A stretch of 29,567 nucleotides of DNA from JACQNR01 sp049515175 (GCA_049515175.1 JBEKUI010000091.1:1-29567); one strand, 5' to 3'; positions 16,675 to 25,071 are shown, counted from the stretch's first letter. Notes: a model not told the origin generated them from the letters alone. Translations and numbers: made by a program.

Positions 16675-17720
16675 AGGGCAAACAAGTTCGCGTCGGCGTG
16701 GTGGGTACGGGCGTCTGGGGGCGAATGCACATTCGCGCCTATCTCCAGCACGCCTCCGCCGAGCTCGTTGCCATCTGCGACCTGGACGCGAAGCGGGCCG
16801 CGGCCACCGCCAGGGAATTCGGGATTCGCAAATTCTTTACCAGCGTCGATGCTCTGCTCGACGAAGGCCTGGACGGCATTTCCATCGCTACGCCGGACGC
16901 CGCCCACGCCGCCATCGCCCTGAAAGCCGCGTCGCGGGGTGTTCACATGCTCGTGGAAAAACCTCTCGCCACGACGGTGCGCGAATGCCGGCAGATGATT
17001 GTGGCCGCCCGGCGTCATGGGGTGCACCTCATGGTGGACTGGCACAACCGCTGGAATCCGGCGTACTACTCCGCCTGGCAGGCCATCCGCAAGGGCGAAC
17101 TGGGCGAGATCAGTTACATCTACTACCGACTCAGCGACACAATTTACGTGCCCACGAAGATGCTTCCCTGGGCGGGCGAATCCTCGGTCATGCTATTTCT
17201 CGGGAGCCACTCGCTGGACACAACCTGTTGGCTGATCGGTGCAAAACCCGTGCGCGTCTTTTGCCAGCGGAAGGAAGGCATTTTGACGCGACGCGGGATT
17301 CCCACCGCCGATATGTACATCACCATGGTCGATTTCACGAACGGGGCGACGGCGGTCATCGAAAACAGTTGGGTGCTGCCGCAGTCTTCCCCCAGCCTGA
17401 TCGACCACCGCTGCGAAATCATCGGCACGAAGGGAGTCGTCTACCTCGACCTGACACATCATGGCGCCGTCGCCAAGTACACTGCGAAGACGCCCGCGGG
17501 CTTCCCTGACGCTTCCTTCCCGGACCTGTTCATCACACCCGAGATCCACGGCAAGCAGATGGGATTCAGTGTCGAGAGCATGTATCACTTTGTGGAGTGT
17601 TTGCGCGACGGCAAGAAACCATTGACGAGCGGCGAGGACGGCCTGCTGAACACGCGGCTGATCAACGCTGCGGAAGATTCCGCCCGCAAAGGCATTCCCA
17701 TAGAGTTGCGAAATCTCTAG
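16671..17720 (+). CDS. Gfo/Idh/MocA-family NAD(P)-dependent oxidoreductase (intact paralogue)
   Basis: A 349-residue protein, normal length for the family. It begins in the ATGA overlap with the aminotransferase. The Rossmann start VRVGVVGTGVWGRMH (6-20), the acidic end of strand 2 (ICDLDA, 35-40), the SIATPDAAH motif (71-79) and the EKPLA motif with catalytic-site Lys97 are all present. The C-terminal alpha/beta domain follows (HNRWNPAYYSAW near 124). Family members oxidise or reduce hydroxyl groups of sugars, inositols and their derivatives; substrate cannot be read from sequence. It shares SWVEGNM/PWAGESS-like and LITSEDGL/VTGEEGL-type segments with the broken upstream copy, so the two probably arose by duplication. 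Confidence 0.9.
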   Translation: MKGKQVRVGVVGTGVWGRMHIRAYLQHASAELVAICDLDAKRAAATAREFGIRKFFTSVDALLDEGLDGISIATPDAAHAAIALKAASRGVHMLVEKPLATTVRECRQMIVAARRHGVHLMVDWHNRWNPAYYSAWQAIRKGELGEISYIYYRLSDTIYVPTKMLPWAGESSVMLFLGSHSLDTTCWLIGAKPVRVFCQRKEGILTRRGIPTADMYITMVDFTNGATAVIENSWVLPQSSPSLIDHRCEIIGTKGVVYLDLTHHGAVAKYTAKTPAGFPDASFPDLFITPEIHGKQMGFSVESMYHFVECLRDGKKPLTSGEDGLLNTRLINAAEDSARKGIPIELRNL

Positions 17721-17737
17721 ACATGATCGGAGGAGAT

Positions 17738-18757
17738 ATGAAAGCTGCGGTGCTCGAAGCCATAAAGAGAATCGCTGTCAAGGATATCCCCGCCCCCATT
17801 CCCAAAGATGATGAGGTGCTCATCAAGGTGAAGACCTGTGGGATGTGCGGCACCGACCTGAAGCTTTACAACGGCCAGTACTCGGCTCGAGTTCCTGTGG
17901 TGCCCGGGCACGAGTATTCCGGTGAGATCGTTGCGTTGGGGGAAAACGTCAGGAACCTCAAGGTGGGTCAGAGGGTCGTGAGTGACCCCAACGAGAGCTG
18001 CGGCAAGTGTTACTGGTGCCGGAACCACCAGCCCTGTTTCTGCAAGGAACTCGCCGCTTACGGGGTGCTGCGCGACGGGGGGTTTGCCGAATACTGCACG
18101 GCCAGCGAGAAGGGCGTGTACCCCATTCCCGAAGGCGTGGACGATGAAACGGCAGCTTTTGCTGAACCGGTCTCCTGCGTCGTGCACGCAGTGGATAGGG
18201 TCAATTACCATTCTGGAGAAACGGTCGCTATTATCGGTGGCGGGCCGATGGGCCAGATTCACCTGCAGTTTGCCTTGTGCTCCGGCGCCAGGAAGGTCAT
18301 CCTGATTGAGCCGGAAGAAACCCGTCGCCAAATGGCAAAGAGGTTTGGCGCGCACGTGGTCATCAATCCGAAGGAGGGGGACCTCAAGGAGCAGGTCCTG
18401 GCCGAAACCGAAGGTCTGGGGCCGGATGTAGTGGTCGAGGTTGTCGGCCGTGCGGATACCATTGAACTGGCCGTGGAACTGGCAAAGCTGGGTGGCCGGG
18501 TGCTCATCTTTGGATTTGCGCCGGAGGGGCAAAAGGCCACCATTATTCCTTTCAATGTGCTTTCGCGGGAACTGACTATTTTGGGTTCCTGGGTCAATCC
18601 TTACAGTTACTCGCGCGCGCTGGAAGTGCTGGCCTCGGGCAGGATTCAGGTGAAGCCGCTCATCAGCAACCGGCTGAAGTTGGATGATATTTCCAATGCC
18701 TACACCCTGCTGCAGGAAAAACCGGCGGGATTCATGAAGTCTCTCGTGTCACCGTAG
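17738..18757 (+). CDS. Zinc-dependent medium-chain alcohol dehydrogenase (sorbitol/threonine dehydrogenase-like)
   Basis: A 339-residue protein. ATG 17738 is chosen for the GGAGGAG directly upstream and the family-like MKAAVLEAIKRI start; ATG 17723 is a second option. Catalytic zinc ligands are visible: Cys37 (CGMCGTD), His58-Glu59 (GHE) and Glu143 (FAEP). The structural zinc lobe has Cys88, Cys91, Cys94 and Cys100. The nucleotide motif IIGGGPMG lies at 165-172. It oxidises a secondary alcohol with NAD(P), probably a polyol or sugar derivative handled by the same operon. It starts 17 bases after the Gfo/Idh/MocA stop and ends 26 bases before the converging ROK gene. Confidence 0.92.
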   Translation: MKAAVLEAIKRIAVKDIPAPIPKDDEVLIKVKTCGMCGTDLKLYNGQYSARVPVVPGHEYSGEIVALGENVRNLKVGQRVVSDPNESCGKCYWCRNHQPCFCKELAAYGVLRDGGFAEYCTASEKGVYPIPEGVDDETAAFAEPVSCVVHAVDRVNYHSGETVAIIGGGPMGQIHLQFALCSGARKVILIEPEETRRQMAKRFGAHVVINPKEGDLKEQVLAETEGLGPDVVVEVVGRADTIELAVELAKLGGRVLIFGFAPEGQKATIIPFNVLSRELTILGSWVNPYSYSRALEVLASGRIQVKPLISNRLKLDDISNAYTLLQEKPAGFMKSLVSP

Positions 18758-18783
18758 GCGGCGCGGAGCTTGACGCTCTGCGG

Positions 18784-20094
18784 CTACTGGGCGGCCGTCG
18801 CAGCGGAGTTCCCCGGGGGCGGATCCTCTTCCGTGAACATGGCGCGCGCGGCGCTGGGCGTGACGCCGTCGATGATGAAGCGTGGCGGCTTGAGCAGCGG
18901 CACCTCGAAAATCCTTTCGGTGATGAGCAGGCCCGCTCCCAGAATTCCGACCTCTGAACCCAGTTTGCCAAAGCGGAAGACGAGGTCTTCCGTCGCGTGG
19001 CTGAGCGCCTGCATGCGCACGACGCGGCTGATGTGGTCCAGGAGCGCATGGCCGGCGGCCTCCAGCCGATAGTCCAGCACGACGATGGAGGGATTAAGAA
19101 GGTTCACCAGATTGGCGAGCGCCAGGCCCAGGTATTTCCCCAGGTCCTCCACAATCGCCACCGAGAGCTTGTCGCCCAGGCGCGCGGCGTTCAAGACCGT
19201 CCAGCCGTCGATGCGGCTGGCGTCACCCTCCGCCATTTCCAGACAGCGCGAGTAACCGCCCTCGGCCATCGCCTTGCGCAGCCGCGTCTCCAGCGCGGTT
19301 ACGCCAGCGATCGCTTCCAAACATCCCATGCTGCCGCACTTGCACGCCGGGCCGTCCTCCAAAATGTGCGTGTGGCCGAATTCCCCAGCGCTGAAGCAGT
19401 GCCCCTGCAGCACTTTGCCACGCACGATAATTCCCGAGCCGATTCCTTTCCCGTACTCGGCATAGATCATCTCCTCTGCCATTTCGCCAGCGCCCAGCAC
19501 GCGTTCCGCCACCGCCTTGGTGCGTGAGTTATTCTCGACGGCGGTGGGGATTCCGAATTCTTCCTCGAGGATGTCTTTGAGCTTGACGTTGCGCCAGAAA
19601 TCGATCGTCGAGGACATGATGATGGTCCCCTCGCGGCTGTTGACCAGCCCGGGAACCCCCACCCCGATTCCGCGGATCTTCTCCCGGTCCACGCCGGACT
19701 GCGCGATCACCTTGCGGATGCTGGAAGAGAGCTGGCGAATCAACCCGTCGATTCCTGCCGCAAGGTTTGTTGCCTCGCGAAAGGAGAGCACGATGCGGGG
19801 ATGCAGATCGAGCAAGGAGGCGTCGAGAAATTCCTCATCGAAGTCGAGCGCAATCACGTAGCCCGACTCCTCGTTGATCTGCAAGAGCACCTGCTTGCGA
19901 CCGGTGGGGTTATTGGCGTGGCCGGTGACCTTGAGCTTTCCCTCCTTCAGCAGTTCTCGCACCAGCAGAGAAATCGTGGCGGGGCGGAGTCGCGTTAGCT
20001 CGTGAATGCCGACGCGCGACACGGGGCCGAATCGTCGCGCGGCAGCGATGATGACGGCTTTATCCTTTTCCCTGACGGTCGGGACGTGTTTCAT
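18784..20094 (-). CDS. ROK-family transcriptional regulator
   Basis: A 436-residue protein read from ATG 20094. Residues about 10-70 form a winged helix-turn-helix (GPVSRVGIHELTRLRPATIS to TGRKQVLLQ). A sugar-kinase-like ROK domain follows, with the zinc signature His241, Cys251, Cys253 and Cys258 (GEFGHTH to CKCGSMGCLEA). The kinase catalytic Asp position (usual VENDAN) reads VENNSR, so phosphotransfer is unlikely, as expected for a repressor. ROK regulators such as NagC, Mlc and XylR respond to sugars or sugar phosphates. Lying between the dehydrogenase/aminotransferase operon and the acetyltransferase/transporter genes, it probably controls both, with an amino sugar or derivative as inducer (inference). 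Near-palindromes upstream are candidate operators. Confidence 0.93.
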   Translation of the reverse strand: MKHVPTVREKDKAVIIAAARRFGPVSRVGIHELTRLRPATISLLVRELLKEGKLKVTGHANNPTGRKQVLLQINEESGYVIALDFDEEFLDASLLDLHPRIVLSFREATNLAAGIDGLIRQLSSSIRKVIAQSGVDREKIRGIGVGVPGLVNSREGTIIMSSTIDFWRNVKLKDILEEEFGIPTAVENNSRTKAVAERVLGAGEMAEEMIYAEYGKGIGSGIIVRGKVLQGHCFSAGEFGHTHILEDGPACKCGSMGCLEAIAGVTALETRLRKAMAEGGYSRCLEMAEGDASRIDGWTVLNAARLGDKLSVAIVEDLGKYLGLALANLVNLLNPSIVVLDYRLEAAGHALLDHISRVVRMQALSHATEDLVFRFGKLGSEVGILGAGLLITERIFEVPLLKPPRFIIDGVTPSAARAMFTEEDPPPGNSAATAAQ

Positions 20095-20120
20095 AGCTTC
20101 CGTTCTTTTCCACGCAGCCC

Positions 20121-20155
20121 AACGGTAGTACTGCCGATTTCATAAGTCAACCGTT
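20121..20155. promoter_or_regulatory. Candidate operator upstream of the ROK gene
   Basis: A 14-bp near-palindrome with an AGTACT core (20123-20136) and an outer inverted pair AACGGT (20121-20126) / ACCGTT (20150-20155) lie 27-60 bases upstream of the ROK start. Autoregulatory operators are common for ROK repressors. No experimental or comparative support is available here. Confidence 0.3.
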
Positions 20156-20256
20156 TGCAGGGTCCCCTGCCTGCCTCCAAACCTCCCGGGATAAATTTAC
20201 ACTTATGATTTTTTCTATTGACATCGTAATATGGGTCTGACAAAAGAAGGGCCGAA

Positions 20257-20269
20257 ATTGTCCGACAAT
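20257..20269. promoter_or_regulatory. 13-bp perfect palindrome ATTGTCCGACAAT
   Basis: ATTGTC-C-GACAAT is symmetric around one base and lies 70 bases upstream of the membrane acetyltransferase gene, just downstream of a consensus-like TTGACA (20218-20223). The matching -10 for that box is poor (CAAAAG at 17-base spacing), so the promoter itself is not called. The palindrome is a reasonable regulator-binding site in the divergent control region. Confidence 0.35.
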
Positions 20270-20339
20270 ACGAGCTGGAGATCCGATCCCTTACGCCCCC
20301 TGCGAGGGGAAAAACGGAATCGAGGAGTGGGTTTTAGCC

Positions 20340-21497
20340 ATGAATGAATCGAACATCAGCGCGGTTTCCGGTCCCACCTCGGCCCCACTCAGTTACGAAG
20401 TGGAGGCAACGGCTGCCGCCAGCAAGGCCCCCGGCGGCCGGCTGGTGTCGCTCGACGCCTTTCGCGGCTTCATCATGATGATGCTGATATCGAGCGCCTT
20501 CGGCCTGGTGTCGCTCCAGAACGATCCCACCTTCGGCTGGCTGGGCCGCCAGTTCGATCACGTGGAGTGGACGGGCATGGCGTTCTGGGACCTCATCCAG
20601 CCGTCGTTCATGTTCATGGTGGGGCTGGCGATGCCCTTTGCCTTTGGCCGCCGCGCCGCCCAGGGAGAGAGCTTCGGCCAGCAGTTTCGCCACGCCCTGT
20701 GGCGATGTTTCATGCTGTGGTTCATCAGCCAGATCCTGATGTCGATTTCGGACGAAGGCTATCCGCGCTACGTCCCGCACTTTCAGCTGGACAACGTTCT
20801 CGCGCAGATCGCCTTCACCTATCTCGCGTCCTTCCTCATCATGCGGCTGGAATTCCGCTGGCAGGTGGCTGCCGCCGTGGCCATTCTGGCCGTGCACTGG
20901 GGACTGTTCGTGGCCTTCCCCGGAGCGAACGGACCCTTCTCGATGACCGACAACATCGGCCAGAAGATCGACCGGGTAATTCTGGGAGTGAATCCCGACG
21001 GATATTACGTGAGCATCAATTGGATGAGCAGCACGCTGACGACGCTCCTCGGGGTGTGGTGCGGCCAGCTTTTGCGCCAGAAGCGCAGCCACGCCTACAA
21101 CGTCGCCTGGATGGCGGGTGGGGCCGCCGTCTGCTTCCTGCTCGGCTTCGCGCTGCTGCCCTTCAATCCCATGATCAAGCGCATCTGGACGGAATCCTTC
21201 TCGCTGGTCAGCGGCGGCTGCGTTCTTCTCATTCTGCTTTTCTTCTACTGGCTGGTGGAAATGCGCGGGGTTCGACGGCCGGTGTTCCCGCTCGTCGTGT
21301 TGGGGACAAATTCAATTTTCATCTACTGCGTGTATATCCTCTTCACCGAGATGCTCCACAGCATCGTGGGAACGTTCACGAGGAACTATGTTTTTCTCGG
21401 CCGGCTGGGGCCCATCGCGCAGTGCTTCACCGTATTCCTCATCATGTGGTATCTCTGTTACTGGCTCTATCAGCGCAAGATTTTCTTCAAGATCTGA
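20340..21497 (+). CDS. NagX/HGSNAT-like (COG4299/DUF5009) multi-pass membrane acetyltransferase
   Basis: A 385-residue protein at ATG 20340 with GAGGAG 12 bases upstream, a long spacing. After about 32 polar residues comes the family opening RLVSLDAFRGFIMMMLI (34-50). Many hydrophobic helices follow, and late in the chain GTNSIFIYCVYIL, also typical. The family is related to human heparan-alpha-glucosaminide N-acetyltransferase, which moves an acetyl group from cytoplasmic acetyl-CoA across the membrane onto glucosamine. Bacterial NagX proteins occur in N-acetylglucosamine utilisation clusters. The neighbouring ROK regulator, transporter and GH20 hexosaminidase agree with that role, perhaps acetylating glucosamine residues in the periplasm. 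Substrate is inferred, not shown. Confidence 0.85.
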   Translation: MNESNISAVSGPTSAPLSYEVEATAAASKAPGGRLVSLDAFRGFIMMMLISSAFGLVSLQNDPTFGWLGRQFDHVEWTGMAFWDLIQPSFMFMVGLAMPFAFGRRAAQGESFGQQFRHALWRCFMLWFISQILMSISDEGYPRYVPHFQLDNVLAQIAFTYLASFLIMRLEFRWQVAAAVAILAVHWGLFVAFPGANGPFSMTDNIGQKIDRVILGVNPDGYYVSINWMSSTLTTLLGVWCGQLLRQKRSHAYNVAWMAGGAAVCFLLGFALLPFNPMIKRIWTESFSLVSGGCVLLILLFFYWLVEMRGVRRPVFPLVVLGTNSIFIYCVYILFTEMLHSIVGTFTRNYVFLGRLGPIAQCFTVFLIMWYLCYWLYQRKIFFKI

Positions 21498-21537
21498 GTG
21501 GGTGGCAGTCGGACCGGTGCCCCGCGAGGCGTAACGA

Positions 21538-22458
21538 ATGCGTTCCTGGTTTTTTCTCTTCAGCTGCAACCTGATGTGGGCGCTGCAATTCACCTGCGTC
21601 AAGCTGGTGCAAGACCAGGTTGGATCACTGTTCACCGTCTGGGGGCCGATGACCCTCTCGACCGTGATGCTTTATCCGCTGGTGCGCGCCGAACGGCGGC
21701 ATGACCGCGGGCCGGACCGGCGGCGATGGCAGGACGTGTTTGCCTATTTTCTGATGGCGGCGGTCGCCGTCTTTCCCGCCCAGGTTCTGGTCACCTGGGG
21801 AACGCGCATGTCGTTGGCCAGCAACGCCGCGCTCATCGCCCTGACCGCGCCGATTTCCATGGCCATCATGGCCGTCCTGATTCTGGGGGAGCGAATGTCC
21901 GCGGGCCGCTGGATCAGTTTCGGCCTGGCAATCATGGGAGTTATCCTCTGCTCAATCTCCGACCTGCGCCACATGGATTTCGGTAAGGGTTACTGGGCTG
22001 GAAACCTACTGATTTTCCTGGGAACGACGGGAAGTGGTTTCTACAACACCTACGGCAAGAAAATGATGGAGCGTTACACGCCCATGGAGATGCTCTTTTA
22101 CACCTACCTGGCGATGTTCGTCATCATGACGCCTCTCACGCTGGCAAGAGAACCCGACGTCTTCCGCCGCATCCCGCATTTCACGGCTCAGACCTGGGTG
22201 GGGCTGATCCTGCTGACCTTCTTCCACAACTTCCTTTCCATGGTCCTGTTCCTCAAGGCGCTGAAGAAACTGGACGCGATTCAAGCTGCGCTCTCGATCT
22301 ACCTCGTCACATTCTTCGGAGTCCCCATCGCCGCCCTCTGGCTGGGCGAGCGGCTCACCCTGGCAGCCGTTGCAGGTGGACTGCTGGTGCTGGCGAGCAC
22401 CCTGTTGATTACGCTCTGGGAGCAAAAGCGCGCGGCGCTTTCCACCCCCGCCACGTGA
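21538..22458 (+). CDS. EamA-type (drug/metabolite transporter superfamily) permease
   Basis: A 306-residue protein with GAGG 6 bases before ATG 21538. About ten hydrophobic helices are arranged as two EamA halves. The first half ends with NAALIALTAPISMAIMAVLILGERMSAGRW and the second with LSIYLVTFFGVPIAALWLGERLT; the repeated LGER segment is the family hallmark. It starts 40 bases after the acetyltransferase and probably shares its transcript. By context it may move a sugar, amino sugar or breakdown product; the family also includes amino-acid and nucleotide-sugar carriers, so substrate is open. Its stop is one base from the stop of the converging hexosaminidase gene. Confidence 0.9.
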   Translation: MRSWFFLFSCNLMWALQFTCVKLVQDQVGSLFTVWGPMTLSTVMLYPLVRAERRHDRGPDRRRWQDVFAYFLMAAVAVFPAQVLVTWGTRMSLASNAALIALTAPISMAIMAVLILGERMSAGRWISFGLAIMGVILCSISDLRHMDFGKGYWAGNLLIFLGTTGSGFYNTYGKKMMERYTPMEMLFYTYLAMFVIMTPLTLAREPDVFRRIPHFTAQTWVGLILLTFFHNFLSMVLFLKALKKLDAIQAALSIYLVTFFGVPIAALWLGERLTLAAVAGGLLVLASTLLITLWEQKRAALSTPAT

Positions 22459-22459
22459 G

Positions 22460-24493
22460 TTAATTTGCCGATTGCGCGCCTTCCACGAGTCGGCGAATCG
22501 CGGGCGTGATGGCGATGATCAATTCGACCCGCGGCCTGGCGCAGCGGTCGAGCAGAGGCTGCTGCTTCGCACGCCAATCCCGGGGCGCGGCCTTCCCACT
22601 TTCGAGATAGTCCAGAGCTTCCAAACCCGCCGCCGCGAGCGCCGAAACGTCTTCGGCCACGGGAACCGCTTCCGCGAGGAGCGCCGAGCGCCGCATCAGG
22701 GGCAGGACTTCCTTGCCGCAATCGCGCCAGAGGGTCAGTTGCTGGCGAATCTCATCCTTATGGTCTTGCCAGGCCGCGACCCGCGCCGCGAATTTCCGCG
22801 CCACATCGCTTTCCGGCGGCGTCGCGTCCACCAGGCGGTTCAACGGTTTGAGGCTCGTGTAGTGGTTCACCTGCCGGCGGATGTCGCAATTGATGGGCAC
22901 CAGCGCGGAGTCGAGGGTGGCGAGCGGCGCTGCGTCCGCGTCTCCCGCCAACCGCTCGAGCATTTGGCGTGAAATCGTGCGATGCGTGAGGCCGCTCCAG
23001 GCCAGCTCGCGGCTCATCAGTTCGAGCCGGCGATACATGGAATCCGCGTCCTTGACCTGCTGCGGCGACCAGAGGCGCTCGGCGATGGCGGCGGCGCGCG
23101 GCCAGTCGGCAGAGTTGATGTTCTGGTCGTCGATGTTTTCTGTCCAGGTGCAGGCCTCGCCGCCCAGAATCCTCGCCTGCTCTTCCGGGGTCAGGCTGGC
23201 GGTCTCACCCTCCAGCGGGTCCACGCGGTAGTGGTCGGAAGCGGATTGCATCAGGTCAAGGTAATAGCCCGTCGATAGAATTCCCTGGTAGCCGTGCCGC
23301 GCCGCTTCCGCCAGCGACTTCTGCCCGCGCCACGACTGCACCACGATGTCCTTGGGAAGCTCGGGATGGAGAATCTCATCCCAACCCAGCAGTTTCTTGC
23401 CATGCTTCTGAAAAATGGGCAGCATCCGCTGGTTGAAGTACGCCTGGAGGTCGCCGCGGTCTTTCATTCCGTGCTCGCGCATGAAGGCCTGAATGCGCGG
23501 GCTGGCGGCCCAGTGTTTTCCGTTCACCTCGTCGCCGCCGATGTGAAAGTACTCGTCGGGGAAAAGCTCCGCCATTTCACCGATGAAAGCATCCAGAAAG
23601 GCATAAACCTCCTCGCGCGTGGGGTCCAAGGCGGGATCGCGAACCCCGAGCTGGCGATCGATGGAATAGGGGCCGGGGAGGCTAGCCAGTTCCGGATAGC
23701 CCACCAACCAGCTCGTCGTGTGCCCCGGGATGTCAAACTCCGGCACTACGCGAATCCCGCGCTCACTCGCGTACGCCACAGCCTGGCGGATTTCCGCCTG
23801 CGTGTAATAGTTCCCGTCCGACCCGAGTTCATGCAGCTTCGGAAAGCTGTGGCTCTCCACGCGGAAGCCCTGGTCATCGGAAAGGTGCCAATGGAAGACG
23901 TTCAGCTTGGCGATGGCCATGCCATCGAGGGTCCGCAGAATCAGCGGGAAAGGGATCCAGCGGCGGGAGACGTCGAGCATCAGGCCGCGCCAGGGGAAAC
24001 GGGGGCGGTCTTCGATCGTCACCGCGGGCGCGCCAAAACCTTGGTCATCCCAGCGCACAAGCTGGCGGAACGTTTCGAGCCCGCGCAGGATGCCGACCGG
24101 AGTTGCCGCTGAGAGTTCGGCGCCCTGCGCGCTCACCCGGAGCGTGTAGGATTCGTCTTCGCGCATCGACTGCACCGCTTCGCCAGCATGAGCGCAGCGG
24201 ATTACCAGCGTCGCCTTGGAAGGATCCGCCTCCGGCGCGGGGTTCATCGGAATGCCTGTCTGGAGCGAGAGAGCCTCGACCGCACGCCGTGCCGCCGCGT
24301 CGAGCCGCGGCTCCTGATAACCGGTGAGGGCGACGCGGAAGGCCCCCCCGATCTCCAGTCGTCCGCTCCCCCAGACCAGCTTGGCCGGTTGCGGCATCAG
24401 GCGGTTTTCCTCCGCGCGGAGCGCAGGCCAGCCGGCGGCCAGGAGGAGGGGAAACAATACGAACGTGGTTTTCGCGCGATACAACAATGGCAT
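22460..24493 (-). CDS. Secreted GH20 beta-N-acetylhexosaminidase
   Basis: A 677-residue protein from ATG 24493, with CAGGAG about 7 bases upstream. Signal peptide about 1-27 (cleavage after LRA). Residues about 30-160 form the GH20 N-terminal domain (GH20b type, ending GLETFRQLV). The catalytic barrel begins at RFPWRGLMLDVSRRWIP (165-181), includes FHWHLSDDQGFR (200-211), PEFDIPGH (251-258), and the catalytic pair Asp321-Glu322 in FHIGGDEV. Trp-rich ACTWTENI and RLWSPQ motifs follow. About 180 C-terminal residues are helical and lack a recognised domain. It removes terminal beta-linked GlcNAc or GalNAc from glycans, with substrate-assisted catalysis. It fits the adjoining NagX-like and ROK genes as the substrate-releasing step outside the cytoplasm. 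Confidence 0.95.
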   Translation of the reverse strand: MPLLYRAKTTFVLFPLLLAAGWPALRAEENRLMPQPAKLVWGSGRLEIGGAFRVALTGYQEPRLDAAARRAVEALSLQTGIPMNPAPEADPSKATLVIRCAHAGEAVQSMREDESYTLRVSAQGAELSAATPVGILRGLETFRQLVRWDDQGFGAPAVTIEDRPRFPWRGLMLDVSRRWIPFPLILRTLDGMAIAKLNVFHWHLSDDQGFRVESHSFPKLHELGSDGNYYTQAEIRQAVAYASERGIRVVPEFDIPGHTTSWLVGYPELASLPGPYSIDRQLGVRDPALDPTREEVYAFLDAFIGEMAELFPDEYFHIGGDEVNGKHWAASPRIQAFMREHGMKDRGDLQAYFNQRMLPIFQKHGKKLLGWDEILHPELPKDIVVQSWRGQKSLAEAARHGYQGILSTGYYLDLMQSASDHYRVDPLEGETASLTPEEQARILGGEACTWTENIDDQNINSADWPRAAAIAERLWSPQQVKDADSMYRRLELMSRELAWSGLTHRTISRQMLERLAGDADAAPLATLDSALVPINCDIRRQVNHYTSLKPLNRLVDATPPESDVARKFAARVAAWQDHKDEIRQQLTLWRDCGKEVLPLMRRSALLAEAVPVAEDVSALAAAGLEALDYLESGKAAPRDWRAKQQPLLDRCARPRVELIIAITPAIRRLVEGAQSAN

Positions 24494-24658
24494 CGATAGC
24501 TCCTGTGGAAAGATTGATTGCCCCGCGGCGGGGATTATAGGCTGCGTGTACGCCAGTCAGCAAGAGGGAATGGTAGTTCCAGAATTCCCCCTCATCTGAG
24601 CCACGAAGAGGTCTGGGCCCGCTCCATGTTCCACGAGGATTTCTTTGATTGTAGCCAG

Positions 24659-24720
24659 GGAGGGGAATCCAAAAACTCTTACGCATGCCGACACCCGACA
24701 AGACGGGCGTGGATTCCTTC
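24659..24720. repeat. Imperfect inverted repeat, arms of 13-14 bp
   Basis: GGAATCCA (24664-24671) and TGGATTCC (24710-24717) are exact inverted copies. The similarity extends outward to GGGAGG on the left and TTCCC on the right with one or two mismatches. The arms enclose about 38 bases. It could be a tiny non-autonomous element or a hairpin; no coding sequence is inside. Confidence 0.4.
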
Positions 24721-24747
24721 CCGAGAGAGGTGGATCTTTGCGGGTGC

Positions 24748-24765
24748 CGCAATGAGATAAGCCGC
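24748..24765. repeat. Second copy of the GAGATAAGCCGC motif
   Basis: The 18 bases match 9705-9722 at 16 positions, with an identical 12-base core GAGATAAGCCGC. Both copies are intergenic and 15 kb apart. Confidence 0.4.
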
Positions 24766-24918
24766 AGGCGTAATGATTTGTGACGTAACCCCGTCTGAAC
24801 TACGGCCTGCCATGCAGAATTACCGAATGCTGCTGACCGCTTGAGCTCTGCCCTAACCTCAAGAAGGAAGATGATTTGGTAACAATTCGGGATAGTTCGT
24901 AAGACCGCATTTCGGCAA

Positions 24919-24957
24919 TTTCCAAGCGTGCTCTTTCAACCACTCGGACACCTCTCC
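24919..24957 (-). tRNA. tRNA-Ser(GGA) 5' half only (truncated remnant)
   Basis: Minus-strand bases 24957 to 24919 read as the 5' half of a bacterial serine tRNA: acceptor strand GGAGAGG, then the U8 region and D-arm (TGTCCGAGTGGTTGAAAGAG), the anticodon stem CACGC and the loop TTGGAAA with anticodon GGA. The next bases (TTGCC) do not pair with CACGC. No variable arm, GGTTCGAATCC T-arm or CCTCTCC acceptor strand occurs downstream to 24494. It cannot be a working tRNA and is best read as a fragment left by recombination or integration at a tRNA gene. Confidence 0.75.
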
Positions 24958-25040
24958 GCGGCTTCAAAGCTACCGAACCCAGGCGGGAAACAGCAGGAAC
25001 AGGACTCTTGCAGTACAACATGCCCCCCGCATTCCACGCC

Positions 25041-25071
25041 AAAAACACCGCGCCTCCCCAGAGGAGAGGCG
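25041..25071 (-). terminator. Rho-independent terminator of the TPR gene
   Basis: CGCCTCCCC (25051-25059) and GGAGAGGCG (25063-25071) form a 9-bp stem with one mismatch and a 3-base loop. On the minus strand this is followed after 5 bases by TTTTT (25045-25041). It begins about 50 bases after the TPR stop codon. Confidence 0.75.

Noticed and set aside
20218..20246. Sigma-70 promoter from TTGACA upstream of the acetyltransferase gene
   Set aside because: The -35 box is perfect but the -10 at proper spacing is CAAAAG, too poor to call.
24919..24957. Intact tRNA-Ser or tRNA interrupted by an intron
   Set aside because: No 3' anticodon strand, T-arm or acceptor strand could be found in the next 400 bases on the minus strand.
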